DNA from: Methylocystis hirsuta
Lineage (GTDB): Bacteria; Pseudomonadota; Alphaproteobacteria; Rhizobiales; Beijerinckiaceae
Assembly: GCF_003722355.1 (NCBI RefSeq)
Contig: NZ_QWDD01000001.1
Location: 2,526,001-2,590,000, forward strand
Reading direction: 5' to 3'
Length of the DNA stretch: 64,000 nucleotides
The notes beneath the pieces were generated by a model. The model saw nothing but the letters and a program-made list of their open reading frames with translations, ran no database searches and had not been told where the DNA came from. The position numbers and the translations under genes are program-made. Of this stretch, positions 8,547-17,527 are shown in pieces (position 1 is the first letter of the stretch; each line of letters begins with the position of its first letter).

Positions 8547-8637
8547 GCGAGAAGGCTGGACCAACACACACTATGAGGTTTATCCACTATAGTATGTATT
8601 TGCGCCCCAATTTCGCGCGAGACGTTGACGGGAAAAG

Positions 8638-8958
8638 TTGGCTAGAGTGCCAGAATCAAAACATCGATACCTTCTGGATTCGCGAATCGTGCCGTCCACC
8701 AAGGCTAGCTCCGTCGCCGACGTCGCGCCCGCTGACGACCATGTCGTCGACTATGATCGCGCTCATTCGGTCATCTATTTGCGGCTGCTCGACGCCGCGG
8801 AGGAAGGCGTCGCTTGGGAAGAAGTATCGAAAATCGTCCTTGGAATCGATCCAGGCCGGGAGCCGGAACGCGCGAAACGCGCCTATGACACGCATCTTAA
8901 GCGTGCGAAATGGATGACGACGAATGGCTACAAGGATCTTCTCGAGGGCTCGCCGTAA
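8638..8958 (+). CDS. DUF2285-type DNA-binding protein
   Basis: A 106-residue protein with DYDRAHSVIYLRLLDAAEEG, then VSKIVLGIDPGREPERAKRA and THLKRAKWMTTNGYKDLL. These are the conserved segments of the DUF2285 family, small proteins with a helical DNA-binding fold encoded next to repA modules of rhizobial elements. The first start is a TTG; another start within the first ten codons is possible. It is transcribed away from the XRE gene and towards the DUF6499/DUF2285 gene and repA. Confidence 0.75.
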   Translation: MARVPESKHRYLLDSRIVPSTKASSVADVAPADDHVVDYDRAHSVIYLRLLDAAEEGVAWEEVSKIVLGIDPGREPERAKRAYDTHLKRAKWMTTNGYKDLLEGSP

Positions 8959-9126
8959 GCGGTTCTTTGGGCCGACGCTTGCAGCGCTCATATTGATATG
9001 GCTCGGTTAGGTCCCCATTGAGGCGATGATGTGAGAATTGAGTCGCCCAAGCGAATCGGTTCGGCGACAAATTATCGCCAAAAATTCTTTTAAACATGGG
9101 CTTAGCCACTCCTTACGAGAATTTCC

Positions 9127-9871
9127 ATGACCATCGGCGATTGGCGCTCTCAAAGCGCATATGAGCATTTGCGAGATACGAACTGGCGCGACTACGCTTG
9201 GGAATATCTGCGGCGCAACGAGGAATATCGCGCGGCGTATGCCGATCCCGAATCTCGGGCCCGGCTTGACGCCGGCATAGATGGACCCGAGCGGTGTTGG
9301 GGGCTTCGATTTCGCGGTTGATCCAGCGCTGAACGCCGCCAAAACGGAAATATTCTGGCGTCCCGAATGCTGCTCCAGCGTTGTGATGCTCGACGCGCAT
9401 CCAGCCGTTACCTCGATGCTCGTCTATGCACCGCAGAATTGGCCAGATCTACGGTCGCGCCGCACGACGTCGGATGGAGACTATTTGATCCTTGGCGCGA
9501 GACGCTGGGAACATCGGCTCTGGTTGCCTGGTCCTCCCGCGCCAGGCGCAGCGCTTTCAGTACTCATTCCCGTAGATAATTCTACATCGACGCGTTCTGC
9601 AGCTGCGTTGCGCTTTCTCCGCCACATTAACGAGAGATCGTCCGGCAGCGCGGCGGAAATGCACGATAAGCGAATATCAGAGATGCTCCGCGCCCTCGAT
9701 GGACACCTCGCCAAGGCGTCCTATCGCGACATTGCAGAGCAACTATTCGGTCATGAGCGACTGAACCGCGAGCCTTGGAAGACATCCTCGATACGCGCCA
9801 TGACGATCCGTCTTGTGAAAGGCGGAATAGCGCTCATGCGCGGTGGTTATCGCAAGCTTCTGACAAGATAG
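9127..9871 (+). pseudogene. DUF6499-DUF2285 regulator split by a one-base frameshift
   Basis: The first frame encodes the DUF6499 part (MTIGDWRSQSAYEHLRDTNW, YLRRNEEYRAAY) and stops shortly after CWGLRF. The second frame picks up as FAVDPALNAAKTEIFWRPE and runs through the DUF2285 domain (DYLILGARRWEHRLWLPG, a SYRDIAEQLFGHERL helix-turn-helix, SIRAMTIRLVKGGIALM). Removing one T from the TTT at 9310-9312 joins WGLRF directly to AVDPALN, as in intact relatives. The cause is either a real mutation or a sequencing error; ribosomal slippage is less likely. A complete copy would be about 248 residues. Confidence 0.75.
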
Positions 9872-10054
9872 CCGATCCCGCTCACCGATAATTCCGCTCA
9901 GCTGCTTTCCGCGTCGCAAGAACTCGCAACAGCGAGGGTGACGAATCTCGCACTCGATAAATTCGTCATCCCTCCCTCCGAACCTTCTCCGCCAATGTGA
10001 TCGACGACACCCGCCGATCGTCGGCGGCGCGCTTCACTATTCGAAGGTTCGATC

Positions 10055-10339
10055 ATGTCCGCGCAACCGGCAGAACTCCCGCCGCGCTATCTGCGCACGC
10101 CCGAAGCCGCTCGCTTCCTTGGTCTCTCCGGCCGCACGCTGGAAAAGCACCGCACCTATGGCACCGGCCCAAGCTACTCCAAGCTCGGCGGCCGCGTTGT
10201 TTATCGCATCGATGACCTGCTGGCATGGGTAGAGCGCGGAACCAAAGCCTCAACGTCCGATCCCGGCGTCGGAACCGTTTTGCCCGCGCGTCGGCACGCC
10301 AGCGACGTGCTGCTGCGCGCCAATCAGCCGCGCCGCTGA
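10055..10339 (+). CDS. Helix-turn-helix (AlpA/excisionase-like) DNA-binding protein
   Basis: A 94-residue protein with a MerR/HTH_17-type domain: RYLRTPEAARFLGLSGRTLE, then YGTGPSYSKLGGRVVYRIDD and LLAWVERG. This fold is used by excisionases and plasmid regulators. It sits 16 bases upstream of repA, as in many rhizobial plasmids and integrative elements, and may regulate repA or excision. The ATG follows tcgaaggttcg. The C-terminal 30 residues are unstructured. Confidence 0.85.
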   Translation: MSAQPAELPPRYLRTPEAARFLGLSGRTLEKHRTYGTGPSYSKLGGRVVYRIDDLLAWVERGTKASTSDPGVGTVLPARRHASDVLLRANQPRR

Positions 10340-10355
10340 GCTTCCGGACGCGCGC

Positions 10356-11249
10356 ATGGCACGCCGAGCTGTACGTCTGCACAGCCCCGAATGGGAGCAG
10401 CTCGAATTGTTTCGCGCGCTCCCCGGCGATCTCGCGCCCCGCGACGCCCAGGACCTAATGTCCTACCCATTTTTCAGCCTGGCCAAATCCAAACGCCTGA
10501 CGCCGATCGACTTCCGGATGGGAGAGATCGTCATCAAGGTCGAAGCGACGCCTGAGCACGGCATGGCGACCATTTGGGACGCCGACGTGCTCATTTGGGC
10601 GGCCTCACAGATCGTCCAGGCGCGCGACGATGGCTTGAAAACGTCGCGCCTAATGGCGGCGACCCCTTATGAGATTTTGACCTTTATCGGGCGTTCGACG
10701 AGCGCCCGAGACTATCAGCGGCTGAAGGCCGCGCTCGACAGGCTGCAGTCGACAAGCGTCGCGACGTCCATCCGTCAGCCGGCAGAGCGGCGGCGCCACC
10801 GCTTCTCCTGGATCAACGAATGGAAGGAAACTTCCGACGCGAACGGCCGACCGCTCGGCGTCGAACTGATCCTGCCGGACTGGTTCTATGCCGGCGTTCT
10901 CAACGAAGCTTTGGTCTTGACAATCGATCGGGAATATTTCGCGCTCACGGGCGGTCTCGAGCGTTGGCTCTATCGCCTCGTGCGCAAGCATGGCGGCCGT
11001 AAGGGCGGCGGCTGGAGTTTCGATTTCCGACATCTCCATGTGAAGTCCGGCGCACTGTCGCCGCTCAAACATTTTGCGTTCGACCTGCGCGACATCGTCC
11101 GTCGGCAGCCGATTACAAATTACCAGCTCTCCATCTGTCACGGCCCGCTTGGCGGCGAGCGTCTCGTCTTCGCGCCGATCGCACTCGATGCGCTCGAGCG
11201 CGCTTTAGGCCGCCTCGATCCGTCCCTCCCCTCTGTGGACAAGCTGTGA
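10356..11249 (+). CDS. repA: Replication initiator protein A (RPA family)
   Basis: A 297-residue replication initiator. Characteristic segments are MSYPFFSLAKSKRLTPIDF near residue 35, ATIWDADVLIWAASQI near residue 72, and TPYEILTFIGRSTSARDYQR near residue 97, where the RPA winged-helix begins. GLERWLYRLVRKHGG follows near residue 195. The protein should bind the iterons placed just after its stop codon and start replication, as in RPA-type plasmids and circularised ICEs. No parA follows, unlike in many relatives. The reading frame is complete. Confidence 0.9.
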   Translation: MARRAVRLHSPEWEQLELFRALPGDLAPRDAQDLMSYPFFSLAKSKRLTPIDFRMGEIVIKVEATPEHGMATIWDADVLIWAASQIVQARDDGLKTSRLMAATPYEILTFIGRSTSARDYQRLKAALDRLQSTSVATSIRQPAERRRHRFSWINEWKETSDANGRPLGVELILPDWFYAGVLNEALVLTIDREYFALTGGLERWLYRLVRKHGGRKGGGWSFDFRHLHVKSGALSPLKHFAFDLRDIVRRQPITNYQLSICHGPLGGERLVFAPIALDALERALGRLDPSLPSVDKL

Positions 11250-11255
11250 AAACGT

Positions 11256-11319
11256 TCGTGCTATCGGGGACCGACTGTATCGTGCCATCGGGGACCGAAC
11301 CCTCGTGCTATCGGGGACC
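11256..11319 (+). repeat. Three iteron-like direct repeats downstream of repA
   Basis: TCGTGCTATCGGGGACC occurs at 11256-11272, again with one change (CCATCG) at 11280-11296, and exactly at 11303-11319. The periods are 24 and 23 bases, close to two helical turns, as expected for binding of an initiator on one DNA face. They begin seven bases after the repA stop. They are likely RepA binding sites: a vegetative origin or copy-control/incompatibility region. Confidence 0.8.
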
Positions 11320-11628
11320 AAAATGGACACTAACCCCCTGCTATGTCATCGTTCACGGCGTTCTTAACTGTACTAACATTGAATCCTTCGGATTCATTCT
11401 AACGGACCACGCCGCAATCCACCGTGTGGATGATCGCGGCAAAGCTCTGCCGGAAAGAGGTGACGGGCAGAACCGTCGATCCGCGTTCATCGTCATTTGT
11501 CGGCGTCCCAAGGCCACGCTCCGAGACCGCGCGCCTACGCAAAAGCGGCGCATCGAGAGAACTCGCTCCATCGTCGATCTATACGTCGCAGGTAACTCGG
11601 AGAGTTCTGCGCCTTGCGGAGGCGCGTC
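11320..11628 (+). other. Gap after the iterons, no clear gene; parA absent
   Basis: An open frame that starts in the iterons runs through the region, but its composition is that of shadow coding and it ends inside the next ribosome site. I find no Walker-type ParA motif (KGGVGKTT) in any frame. In many related elements a ParA ATPase gene lies exactly here. The first ~90 bases are AT-richer (ttcttaactgtactaacatt), which would suit an origin melting region. Confidence 0.5.
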
Positions 11629-12096
11629 ATGACCGCGCTCACCGAAGTGGAGCTCTATTTTCTCAAAGGCAAGATCGAGCGCTGGATTCGTTTTGGCGCG
11701 CCCGTGAACGAGCGCACGCTCGACCGTCGGCGGCGCGTCGCTTACTTCGCGCCCGGATCAATTTTCGCATTCGTCCGCTGGGCGTCGAACGGCTACGGGA
11801 CGCTTGCTTCGCGCATCGATATTCTGTGCGCCTGCAAATCGGGCGAAGCCTATTCGACCGTTCCCGCCATCAAGCCTGGCGCTGAAATTCTTCTTCGAGC
11901 GGTGGGCTGGAACAATGTTCAGAGGGTGCTGCGCGCCATCGATTCAGTGGAGTCGCTAGGCTTTGCGCCGCAAGATATTTGCCCGGATCATTGGCGGCAT
12001 ATCCACAGTCGGCTGGCTGCTGGCCTGCCGCCGCGGCCCTATACGCGAGAACGCCATCAAGCCTGGCTCCTGCGCACGAGGGTCAATTCCAAATGA
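11629..12096 (+). CDS. DUF2840 protein
   Basis: A 155-residue protein starting MTALTEVELYFLKGKIERWI, with RRRRVAYFAPGSIFAFVRWA, YGTLASRIDIL and GAEILLRAVGWNNVQRVL, then PDHWRHIHSRL. This is the full DUF2840 family. Family members occur between the replication module and traF of Tn4371-like elements; no activity has been assigned. The ATG has a gcggagg site. Its last codon overlaps the traF start (ATGA), so the two are translationally coupled. Confidence 0.9.
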   Translation: MTALTEVELYFLKGKIERWIRFGAPVNERTLDRRRRVAYFAPGSIFAFVRWASNGYGTLASRIDILCACKSGEAYSTVPAIKPGAEILLRAVGWNNVQRVLRAIDSVESLGFAPQDICPDHWRHIHSRLAAGLPPRPYTRERHQAWLLRTRVNSK

Positions 12097-12593
12097 TCAG
12101 AGCCATCGTTCTCACATTGCTCGCAAGCTGCGCCGTCGCATCAACATTCGCGACGACGCACGATCCGCTTGTGGTTTGGAACGCTTCCGCCAGCGTCCCA
12201 ATAGGTCTCTATTCCGTGCAGTCTATAGGCAAACTCGCCGTCACTGATCTTGTCGTCGCACGGCCGACCAATGAGCTGTCAAACTGGCTTACCGAACGCG
12301 CCTATCTCCCCTCTGGCGCGCTGCTGATCAAGCGGGTTGCGGCATTGCCAGGGCAATCAATCTGCCGCAACGGGCGGGCCGTGACCGTCGACCGCATCGA
12401 TATGGCAGAGGCTCAGGAACGCGACCACCTCGGGCGACCGCTGCCTACTTGGAGCGGCTGCCTTTCGGTGGCTCCAGGCCAAGTTTTTCTCCTCAACTGG
12501 GATGAACCCTCGTCGCTCGACGGACGCTACTTCGGGACCATTTCTTTGGAAAAGTTGATTGGACGCGCAGTCCCGCTTTGGACGTGGGAGTGA
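12093..12593 (+). CDS. traF: Conjugal transfer S26 signal peptidase TraF
   Basis: A 166-residue S26-family peptidase with an N-terminal membrane anchor (residues 3-20). The catalytic serine sits in NASASVPIGLY and the general-base lysine in LLIKRVAALPG. The conserved GRPLPTWSGCL and GQVFLLNWDEPSSLDGRYFG segments follow, the latter matching the TraF box with NxxxSxDGRYFG. TraF cleaves, and in RP4 cyclises, the TrbC pilin precursor at the inner membrane; trbC is present downstream. All key residues are present. Confidence 0.92.
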   Translation: MIRAIVLTLLASCAVASTFATTHDPLVVWNASASVPIGLYSVQSIGKLAVTDLVVARPTNELSNWLTERAYLPSGALLIKRVAALPGQSICRNGRAVTVDRIDMAEAQERDHLGRPLPTWSGCLSVAPGQVFLLNWDEPSSLDGRYFGTISLEKLIGRAVPLWTWE

Positions 12594-12598
12594 CGCGA

Positions 12599-13429
12599 AT
12601 GGCGCCAAAGGAAATTCGAGCGCTCTCCAGGAGTCGTCGCCGCCGATCGGCGTTTTGCACGGCTATGCTCGCCTCTATGACAGCTCTTGTCGCGGTTTCG
12701 CTTTCGCAGGCGCATGCCGCCGAGGTCGCGGAATGCGGGCTTAGTTCGCCTCAGGCATCCCCCGAGGCAGTAGCCCATGCGACTGACGAGGCGTCGCGCC
12801 GCTTCCATATCCCACCCCAATGGATTCGCGCCGTCATGCGCGCTGAAAGTTATGGCGACGCATGCGCCGTCTCGGTCAAAGGCGCAATCGGTCTGATGCA
12901 GATCATGCCAGCGACATACGAGGAGCTACGCCTCAAGCATGCTCTTGGACCCGATCCATTCAATCCAGGCGATAACATCTTAGCGGGCGCAGCCTATCTC
13001 TCCGAGATGTTCGAGCGTTACGGCGAAGACGGTTTCCTCGCCGCCTATAATGCCGGTCCGCAGCGCTACGAAGAATATTTGCATAGACGCCCGTTGCCGG
13101 CCGAGACCATAAGTTACGTTGGGAGACTTGCATGGAAATTGGGCCTCGAGTGGCTTCCGGCGACGAAAATCTTAGCATTCCCCAGCATCAGCAAATCATC
13201 CATCTTTGTCGCTCTAACCGAACTGAAACTGACACAGGAGTTCACTAAAAGCAGCTCCACTGATGGTGATTCAAAAAGCGGGGAAGCCGTCCCTCACCCT
13301 CTTTTTCCGGCGCAGCTCGACGACAAGATATTTGCGCGAACTTCGATTTCGGACGGCGGCTCGATCGCAAGTTTACGCGCGGTCCAGCGTTCGCCTGCAG
13401 ACATTTTTGTTGCTCGCCGCTCCCAATGA
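12599..13429 (+). CDS. Lytic transglycosylase (conjugation peptidoglycan hydrolase)
   Basis: About 276 residues. A signal peptide spans residues ~20-45 (basic start, hydrophobic core MTALVAVSLSQAHAA). The SLT domain follows: FHIPPQWIRAVMRAESYGDA contains the catalytic glutamate, then GAIGLMQIMPATYEELR and a FLAAYNAGPQRYEEYL segment. It should open the cell wall for the T4SS (VirB1-like). I chose the ATG with gggag eight bases upstream; a GTG-containing extension of seven codons exists. The C-terminal ~80 residues are low-complexity and Ser-rich. The stop overlaps the next small frame. Confidence 0.9.
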   Translation: MAPKEIRALSRSRRRRSAFCTAMLASMTALVAVSLSQAHAAEVAECGLSSPQASPEAVAHATDEASRRFHIPPQWIRAVMRAESYGDACAVSVKGAIGLMQIMPATYEELRLKHALGPDPFNPGDNILAGAAYLSEMFERYGEDGFLAAYNAGPQRYEEYLHRRPLPAETISYVGRLAWKLGLEWLPATKILAFPSISKSSIFVALTELKLTQEFTKSSSTDGDSKSGEAVPHPLFPAQLDDKIFARTSISDGGSIASLRAVQRSPADIFVARRSQ

Positions 13430-13671
13430 CCGTTTTCCAACTCTATCGCATATTAGCGCAGCCTCTCGCGCCTTTGTGCGCGAGCGCAGCGGAGGGAGCG
13501 CAGGCGACCGACCTACGGCAAGATATAAGACGCGGCACTGCCGCTGCGCGAGCCCTTGCTGCGCAGGGCTTTCGTGCGTGCCGGTCGAAGGGGCGACGTG
13601 CCGTCACAGGCGCAATTGCGCCGAACTGCATCAAAACCGATGGCACTAAGCCGCTGGCGAGTGCGCCGTGA
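13426..13671 (+). CDS. Small unknown protein coupled to its neighbours
   Basis: An 81-residue frame whose ATG overlaps the transglycosylase stop and whose TGA overlaps the relaxase GTG. It starts MTVFQLYRILAQPLAPLCAS; the remainder is Ala/Arg-rich with three Cys (LCAS, FRACRSKG, APNCIK). I recognise no family. Double overlap supports real translation or at least coupling between the two flanking genes. The composition is close to that of a random GC-rich frame, so it may serve only as a translational bridge. Confidence 0.45.
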   Translation: MTVFQLYRILAQPLAPLCASAAEGAQATDLRQDIRRGTAAARALAAQGFRACRSKGRRAVTGAIAPNCIKTDGTKPLASAP

Positions 13672-15419
13672 GCGATGACGGCGACAACCTAGAAGTTCGT
13701 CCGGGGCGCATTCACCAGAGCAGACCCGGACGTGCGCCCAAGAGCTTCGTCGCGCAGGTTCTGAAGGCCGCAAACCGAGCGGGCGGCCTCGGAACGCGCG
13801 GACAGCTCGGAAAGGTGAAACGCTCGACCTTCGGGCGCGGCCGTGGACGCGCCTTCGCCGCCGAGCGCGGACTCTTTTCGACCGCGCGCCGTGTCGTCGT
13901 CAAAGCGCGCGTCGTCCGCCACAAGGGCCGCGATTTTCGATCAGCGCCGCTGGTAACCCATGTCGCCTATCTGCGTCGAGACGGCGTCACCCACGATGAG
14001 CACAAAGCGCAAATGTTCGATGCCCGCTCCGATACTGCGGACGGCGCCGCCTTCGTCGAACGTTGCAAGAACGACCGGCATCATTTTCGATTCATCGTCA
14101 GTCCGGAAGACGCAACCGAAATGGAAGACCTACGCGCCTTCACTCGCGACCTTCTCCGCGAGGCCGAACGCGATCTCGGGACCAAACTCGACTGGGTTGG
14201 CGTTGACCATAGGAACACGGACAATCCGCACATCCATATCCTGCTTCGCGGCAAGGCGGACGATGGCGCCGATCTGGTGATTTCGCGCGACTATATTTCG
14301 AACGGGATGCGCGCAAGAGCGGAGCGCCTGGTCGGTCTAGAATTGGGACCGAAGCCGGAGCGGCGTATCCACGAAGATCTCGCCCGCGAGGTCGACGCCG
14401 ATCGTTGGACCCGGCTCGACCGCACGATCTCCGCCGGAGCCGATGAGACCGGGATCGTGGACCTGCGCCCCGGCAGACAGCAAACGGATCCAAACATTGA
14501 GCGACTCAAAATCGGCCGTCTGCAGAAATTGGAGCGGCTTGGTCTCGCTGTCCCAATTGGCCCGGCGCAATGGATGCTAGCGGAAGACGCCGAGAGCCGA
14601 TTGCGCGACCTTGGCCTGCGCGGCGACATCATTAAGACCATGCACCGAGCCTTGACCGAAGCGCGCATCGAGCGAAGCACGACCGATTTTGCGATCCACG
14701 GCGAGAATGACCGTCCGCCGCTGATCGGGAGGCTCGTCGCGCGCGGCCTCGCCGACGAACTGTCCGAGAAAGCTTTCGCGATCATCGACGGCGTCGACGG
14801 CCGCGCCCACCATCTACGCTTTTCCAATATTGAGGCGACCAGTGACGCCGCGCCCGGCGCGATTGTCGAACTCAGGCGCTTTGAGGACGCGAGCGGCGCC
14901 GAGCGTGTCGCGCTCGCCGTACGTTCGGACCTCTCGCTCGAAAATCAGATCAAGGCTGACGGCGCGACTTGGCTCGACCGTCGTTTGGTTGAACGTTCGG
15001 AAACGCCCTTCGCCCATGCCGGCTTCGGCCAGGAGGTGCGCGAAGCGCTCTCAGCCCGTATCGAACATCTTTCCGCGACGGGCCTTGCGCAACGGCAAGG
15101 CCAACGCGTGGTCTTCGCGAGCGATCTTCTCGGGACACTACGCCGACGAGAACTCGATGCGATTGGGGCCAAGCTCGCACGAGAAACGGGACTGCCCTAC
15201 CAGCCGAAACCCGAAGGCGCCAATGTCGGCGGAACCTACCGCCAAAGGCTGAGTCTCGCGTCCGGCCGTTACGCCATGATCGACGACGGGCTCGGTTTTC
15301 AACTCGTGCCCTGGTCGCCGTCGCTGGAGACGAAGCTCGGCAAACATATCTCCGGCGTAATGTCGCCGGGCGGCGGCGTCGATTGGAGCTTTGGCAAGAA
15401 GCGCGGACTTGGTCTTTAG
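13668..15419 (+). CDS. Relaxase/mobilization nuclease (DUF3363, VirD2-like)
   Basis: A 583-residue relaxase. The N-terminal domain carries HVAYLRRDGVTH and the metal-binding motif VDHRNTDNPHIHILLRGKAD (H-x6-HxH) near residue 180. Residues ~300-580 match DUF3363, including AHHLRFSN and GGGVDWSFGKKRGLGL at the very end. It should nick at oriT and be carried by TraG to the channel. The start is a GTG overlapping the preceding stop. The catalytic tyrosine cannot be assigned by eye. Length is normal for the family. Confidence 0.92.
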   Translation: MSDDGDNLEVRPGRIHQSRPGRAPKSFVAQVLKAANRAGGLGTRGQLGKVKRSTFGRGRGRAFAAERGLFSTARRVVVKARVVRHKGRDFRSAPLVTHVAYLRRDGVTHDEHKAQMFDARSDTADGAAFVERCKNDRHHFRFIVSPEDATEMEDLRAFTRDLLREAERDLGTKLDWVGVDHRNTDNPHIHILLRGKADDGADLVISRDYISNGMRARAERLVGLELGPKPERRIHEDLAREVDADRWTRLDRTISAGADETGIVDLRPGRQQTDPNIERLKIGRLQKLERLGLAVPIGPAQWMLAEDAESRLRDLGLRGDIIKTMHRALTEARIERSTTDFAIHGENDRPPLIGRLVARGLADELSEKAFAIIDGVDGRAHHLRFSNIEATSDAAPGAIVELRRFEDASGAERVALAVRSDLSLENQIKADGATWLDRRLVERSETPFAHAGFGQEVREALSARIEHLSATGLAQRQGQRVVFASDLLGTLRRRELDAIGAKLARETGLPYQPKPEGANVGGTYRQRLSLASGRYAMIDDGLGFQLVPWSPSLETKLGKHISGVMSPGGGVDWSFGKKRGLGL

Positions 15420-15523
15420 CGGCGATTGCCTTCGTCAGTCTTTGCGCGACAGCGCGCGATATTCTTCGATCCGCGCTGTATCCCTCTTGCCCGCGTGTTT
15501 CCCCCGCGCCGATCTTCGCCGCC

Positions 15524-17518
15524 ATGTATGCGACGAAAATTCTCTGGGGTCAGATCGTCGCCGTCCTTTCGATCGTCTTCCTGGGCGTCTGGGCGGCGAC
15601 GCAATGGACGGCGTGGCGTCTCGGCTTTCAGCCCGAACTCGGCGTCCCCTGGCTTTTAGGACCTAACCTGCCCATCTACCCGCCGCCGATCTTTTTCATG
15701 TGGTGGTATCAGTTCGACGCCTATGCGCCGGACATTTTTCTCGAAGGTGCGGGTATCACGACTTCTGCGACATTCGTCGCCATTGCCGCGGCGATCGCTC
15801 TTTCTGTCCATCGCGCCCGCGAAGCGCGCTATGCGACCACATATGGCTCCGCGCGCTGGGCGAATGAAGCGGATATCCACATCGCCGGCTTGCTCAGTCC
15901 CGACGGCGTCGTGCTCGGAGCATTCGGCAACGCCTATTTGCGTCATGAGGGACCGGAACATGTGCTCTGTTTCGCCCCGACCCGTTCGGGCAAGGGCGTC
16001 GGCCTCGTCGTGCCGACATTGCTTGCCTGGTCTGGCTCGGCGATCGTTCACGACATCAAGGGCGAAAATTGGTCCCTGACATCCGGTTGGCGCGCCCGCT
16101 TCGGTCCCGCGCTACTCTTCGATCCAACGAATGCAGACAGCGCTGCCTATAACCCGTTACTCGAAGTCAGGCGTGGCGACGCCGAGGTGCGCGACGTTCA
16201 AAATGTCGCCGACATTCTCGTCGACCCGGAAGGCGCCCTCGAGCGGCGTAACCATTGGGAGAAGACCAGTCACTCCCTCCTGGTCGGCGCCATCTTGCAT
16301 GTGCTCTATGTCGAAGAAGACAAGACGCTCTCCGGAGTCGCTAATTTTCTCTCCGATCCGGAGCGGTCGATCGAAAAGACGCTCAGCGCAATGATGACGA
16401 CGAGACATCTCGGCGACCGCCCTCATCCCGTCATCGCGTCTACTGCCCGCGAACTTCTGAACAAGAGCGAGAACGAACGCTCCGGCGTCCTTTCGACTGC
16501 CATGTCCTTCCTTGGCCTTTATCGCGATCCCGTCGTCGCCAAGGTCACGTCGCGCTGCGACTGGCGGATCGATGATCTTGTTTCCGACCCAGGCCCCACG
16601 ACCCTCTATCTCGTCGTGCCTCCCTCCGACATCAGCCGGACCAAGCCACTGGTCAGGCTAATCCTCAACCAGATTGGACGTCGGCTCACCGAAGACCTCG
16701 ACCGAAAATCGAAACGCCAGCGCCTTCTGCTTATGCTCGACGAGTTCCCAGCGCTCGGCCGGCTCGATTTCTTTGAGTCGGCGCTCGCCTTCATGGCCGG
16801 CTACGGGCTCAAGGCGTTTCTCATAGCCCAGTCGCTCAATCAAATCGAAAAGGCCTACGGCGCTAACAACGCCATTCTCGACAATTGTCATGTCCGCGTC
16901 GCCTTCGCCACGAACGACGAACGCACCGCCAAACGGGTTTCGGACGCGCTCGGCACGGCGACAGAAATGCGCGCCATGAAGAACTATGCCGGCCATCGCC
17001 TCTCACCCTGGCTCGGTCATCTGATGGTTTCGCGCCAGGAGACGGCGCGCCCACTGCTGACGCCCGGCGAAGTAATGCAGCTGCCGCAGGACGAAGAACT
17101 CATTCTCGTCTCCGGCGCGCCGCCGATACGCGCCCGCAAGGTGCGCTATTACGAAGACAAGCGCTTCAAAGAGAGAATATTCGCCCCGCCGAAATCGACG
17201 CTCCGGACCGCCAACGACGATCGCTTGGACCGAAATTGGCCAGCCACCGTCACGGATGCCGCACAAAAGTCGGCCGACCCCAAAGTCGTCGAGCCTCGCG
17301 ACGACGAGGCCGAGGACGCAAATAGCGGGATACGGCGCGAACCCATGCTGCCGGAATATGAGGCGATAACGCCGGAGATTCCTGCGTCGCCAAAGGAATT
17401 CGCCTTTGCAGATGACGAGCCAGACACCGACGCCGTTAACTCGAAGATGATTGGTGATCGGATGCGCTCGGCCGCGCGCCAAGCTTCTCTCGATCCCGAC
17501 GATGGCTTGCAGCTCTGA
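15524..17518 (+). CDS. traG: Type IV coupling protein TraG/VirD4
   Basis: A 664-residue T4SS coupling ATPase. Two N-terminal membrane segments are visible (ILWGQIVAVLSIVFLGVWAA and a second near residue 75-95). Then come GSARWANEADI, Walker A in APTRSGKGVGLVVPTLL, Walker B LLLMLDEFPALG, and the conserved AFLIAQSLNQIEKAYG. It joins the relaxosome to the Trb channel. I start at the ATG of MYATKILWGQ; the frame is open further upstream into the end of the relaxase gene, and a short overlap start is possible. The last ~100 residues are acidic and variable. Confidence 0.92.
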   Translation: MYATKILWGQIVAVLSIVFLGVWAATQWTAWRLGFQPELGVPWLLGPNLPIYPPPIFFMWWYQFDAYAPDIFLEGAGITTSATFVAIAAAIALSVHRAREARYATTYGSARWANEADIHIAGLLSPDGVVLGAFGNAYLRHEGPEHVLCFAPTRSGKGVGLVVPTLLAWSGSAIVHDIKGENWSLTSGWRARFGPALLFDPTNADSAAYNPLLEVRRGDAEVRDVQNVADILVDPEGALERRNHWEKTSHSLLVGAILHVLYVEEDKTLSGVANFLSDPERSIEKTLSAMMTTRHLGDRPHPVIASTARELLNKSENERSGVLSTAMSFLGLYRDPVVAKVTSRCDWRIDDLVSDPGPTTLYLVVPPSDISRTKPLVRLILNQIGRRLTEDLDRKSKRQRLLLMLDEFPALGRLDFFESALAFMAGYGLKAFLIAQSLNQIEKAYGANNAILDNCHVRVAFATNDERTAKRVSDALGTATEMRAMKNYAGHRLSPWLGHLMVSRQETARPLLTPGEVMQLPQDEELILVSGAPPIRARKVRYYEDKRFKERIFAPPKSTLRTANDDRLDRNWPATVTDAAQKSADPKVVEPRDDEAEDANSGIRREPMLPEYEAITPEIPASPKEFAFADDEPDTDAVNSKMIGDRMRSAARQASLDPDDGLQL

Positions 17519-17527
17519 GGACAAAGG

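Noticed and set aside
11246..11632. 128-codon frame starting in the iterons, a possible ParA remnant
   Set aside because: No P-loop or other ParA motif is present and the composition is that of a shadow frame; the repeats themselves explain its start.
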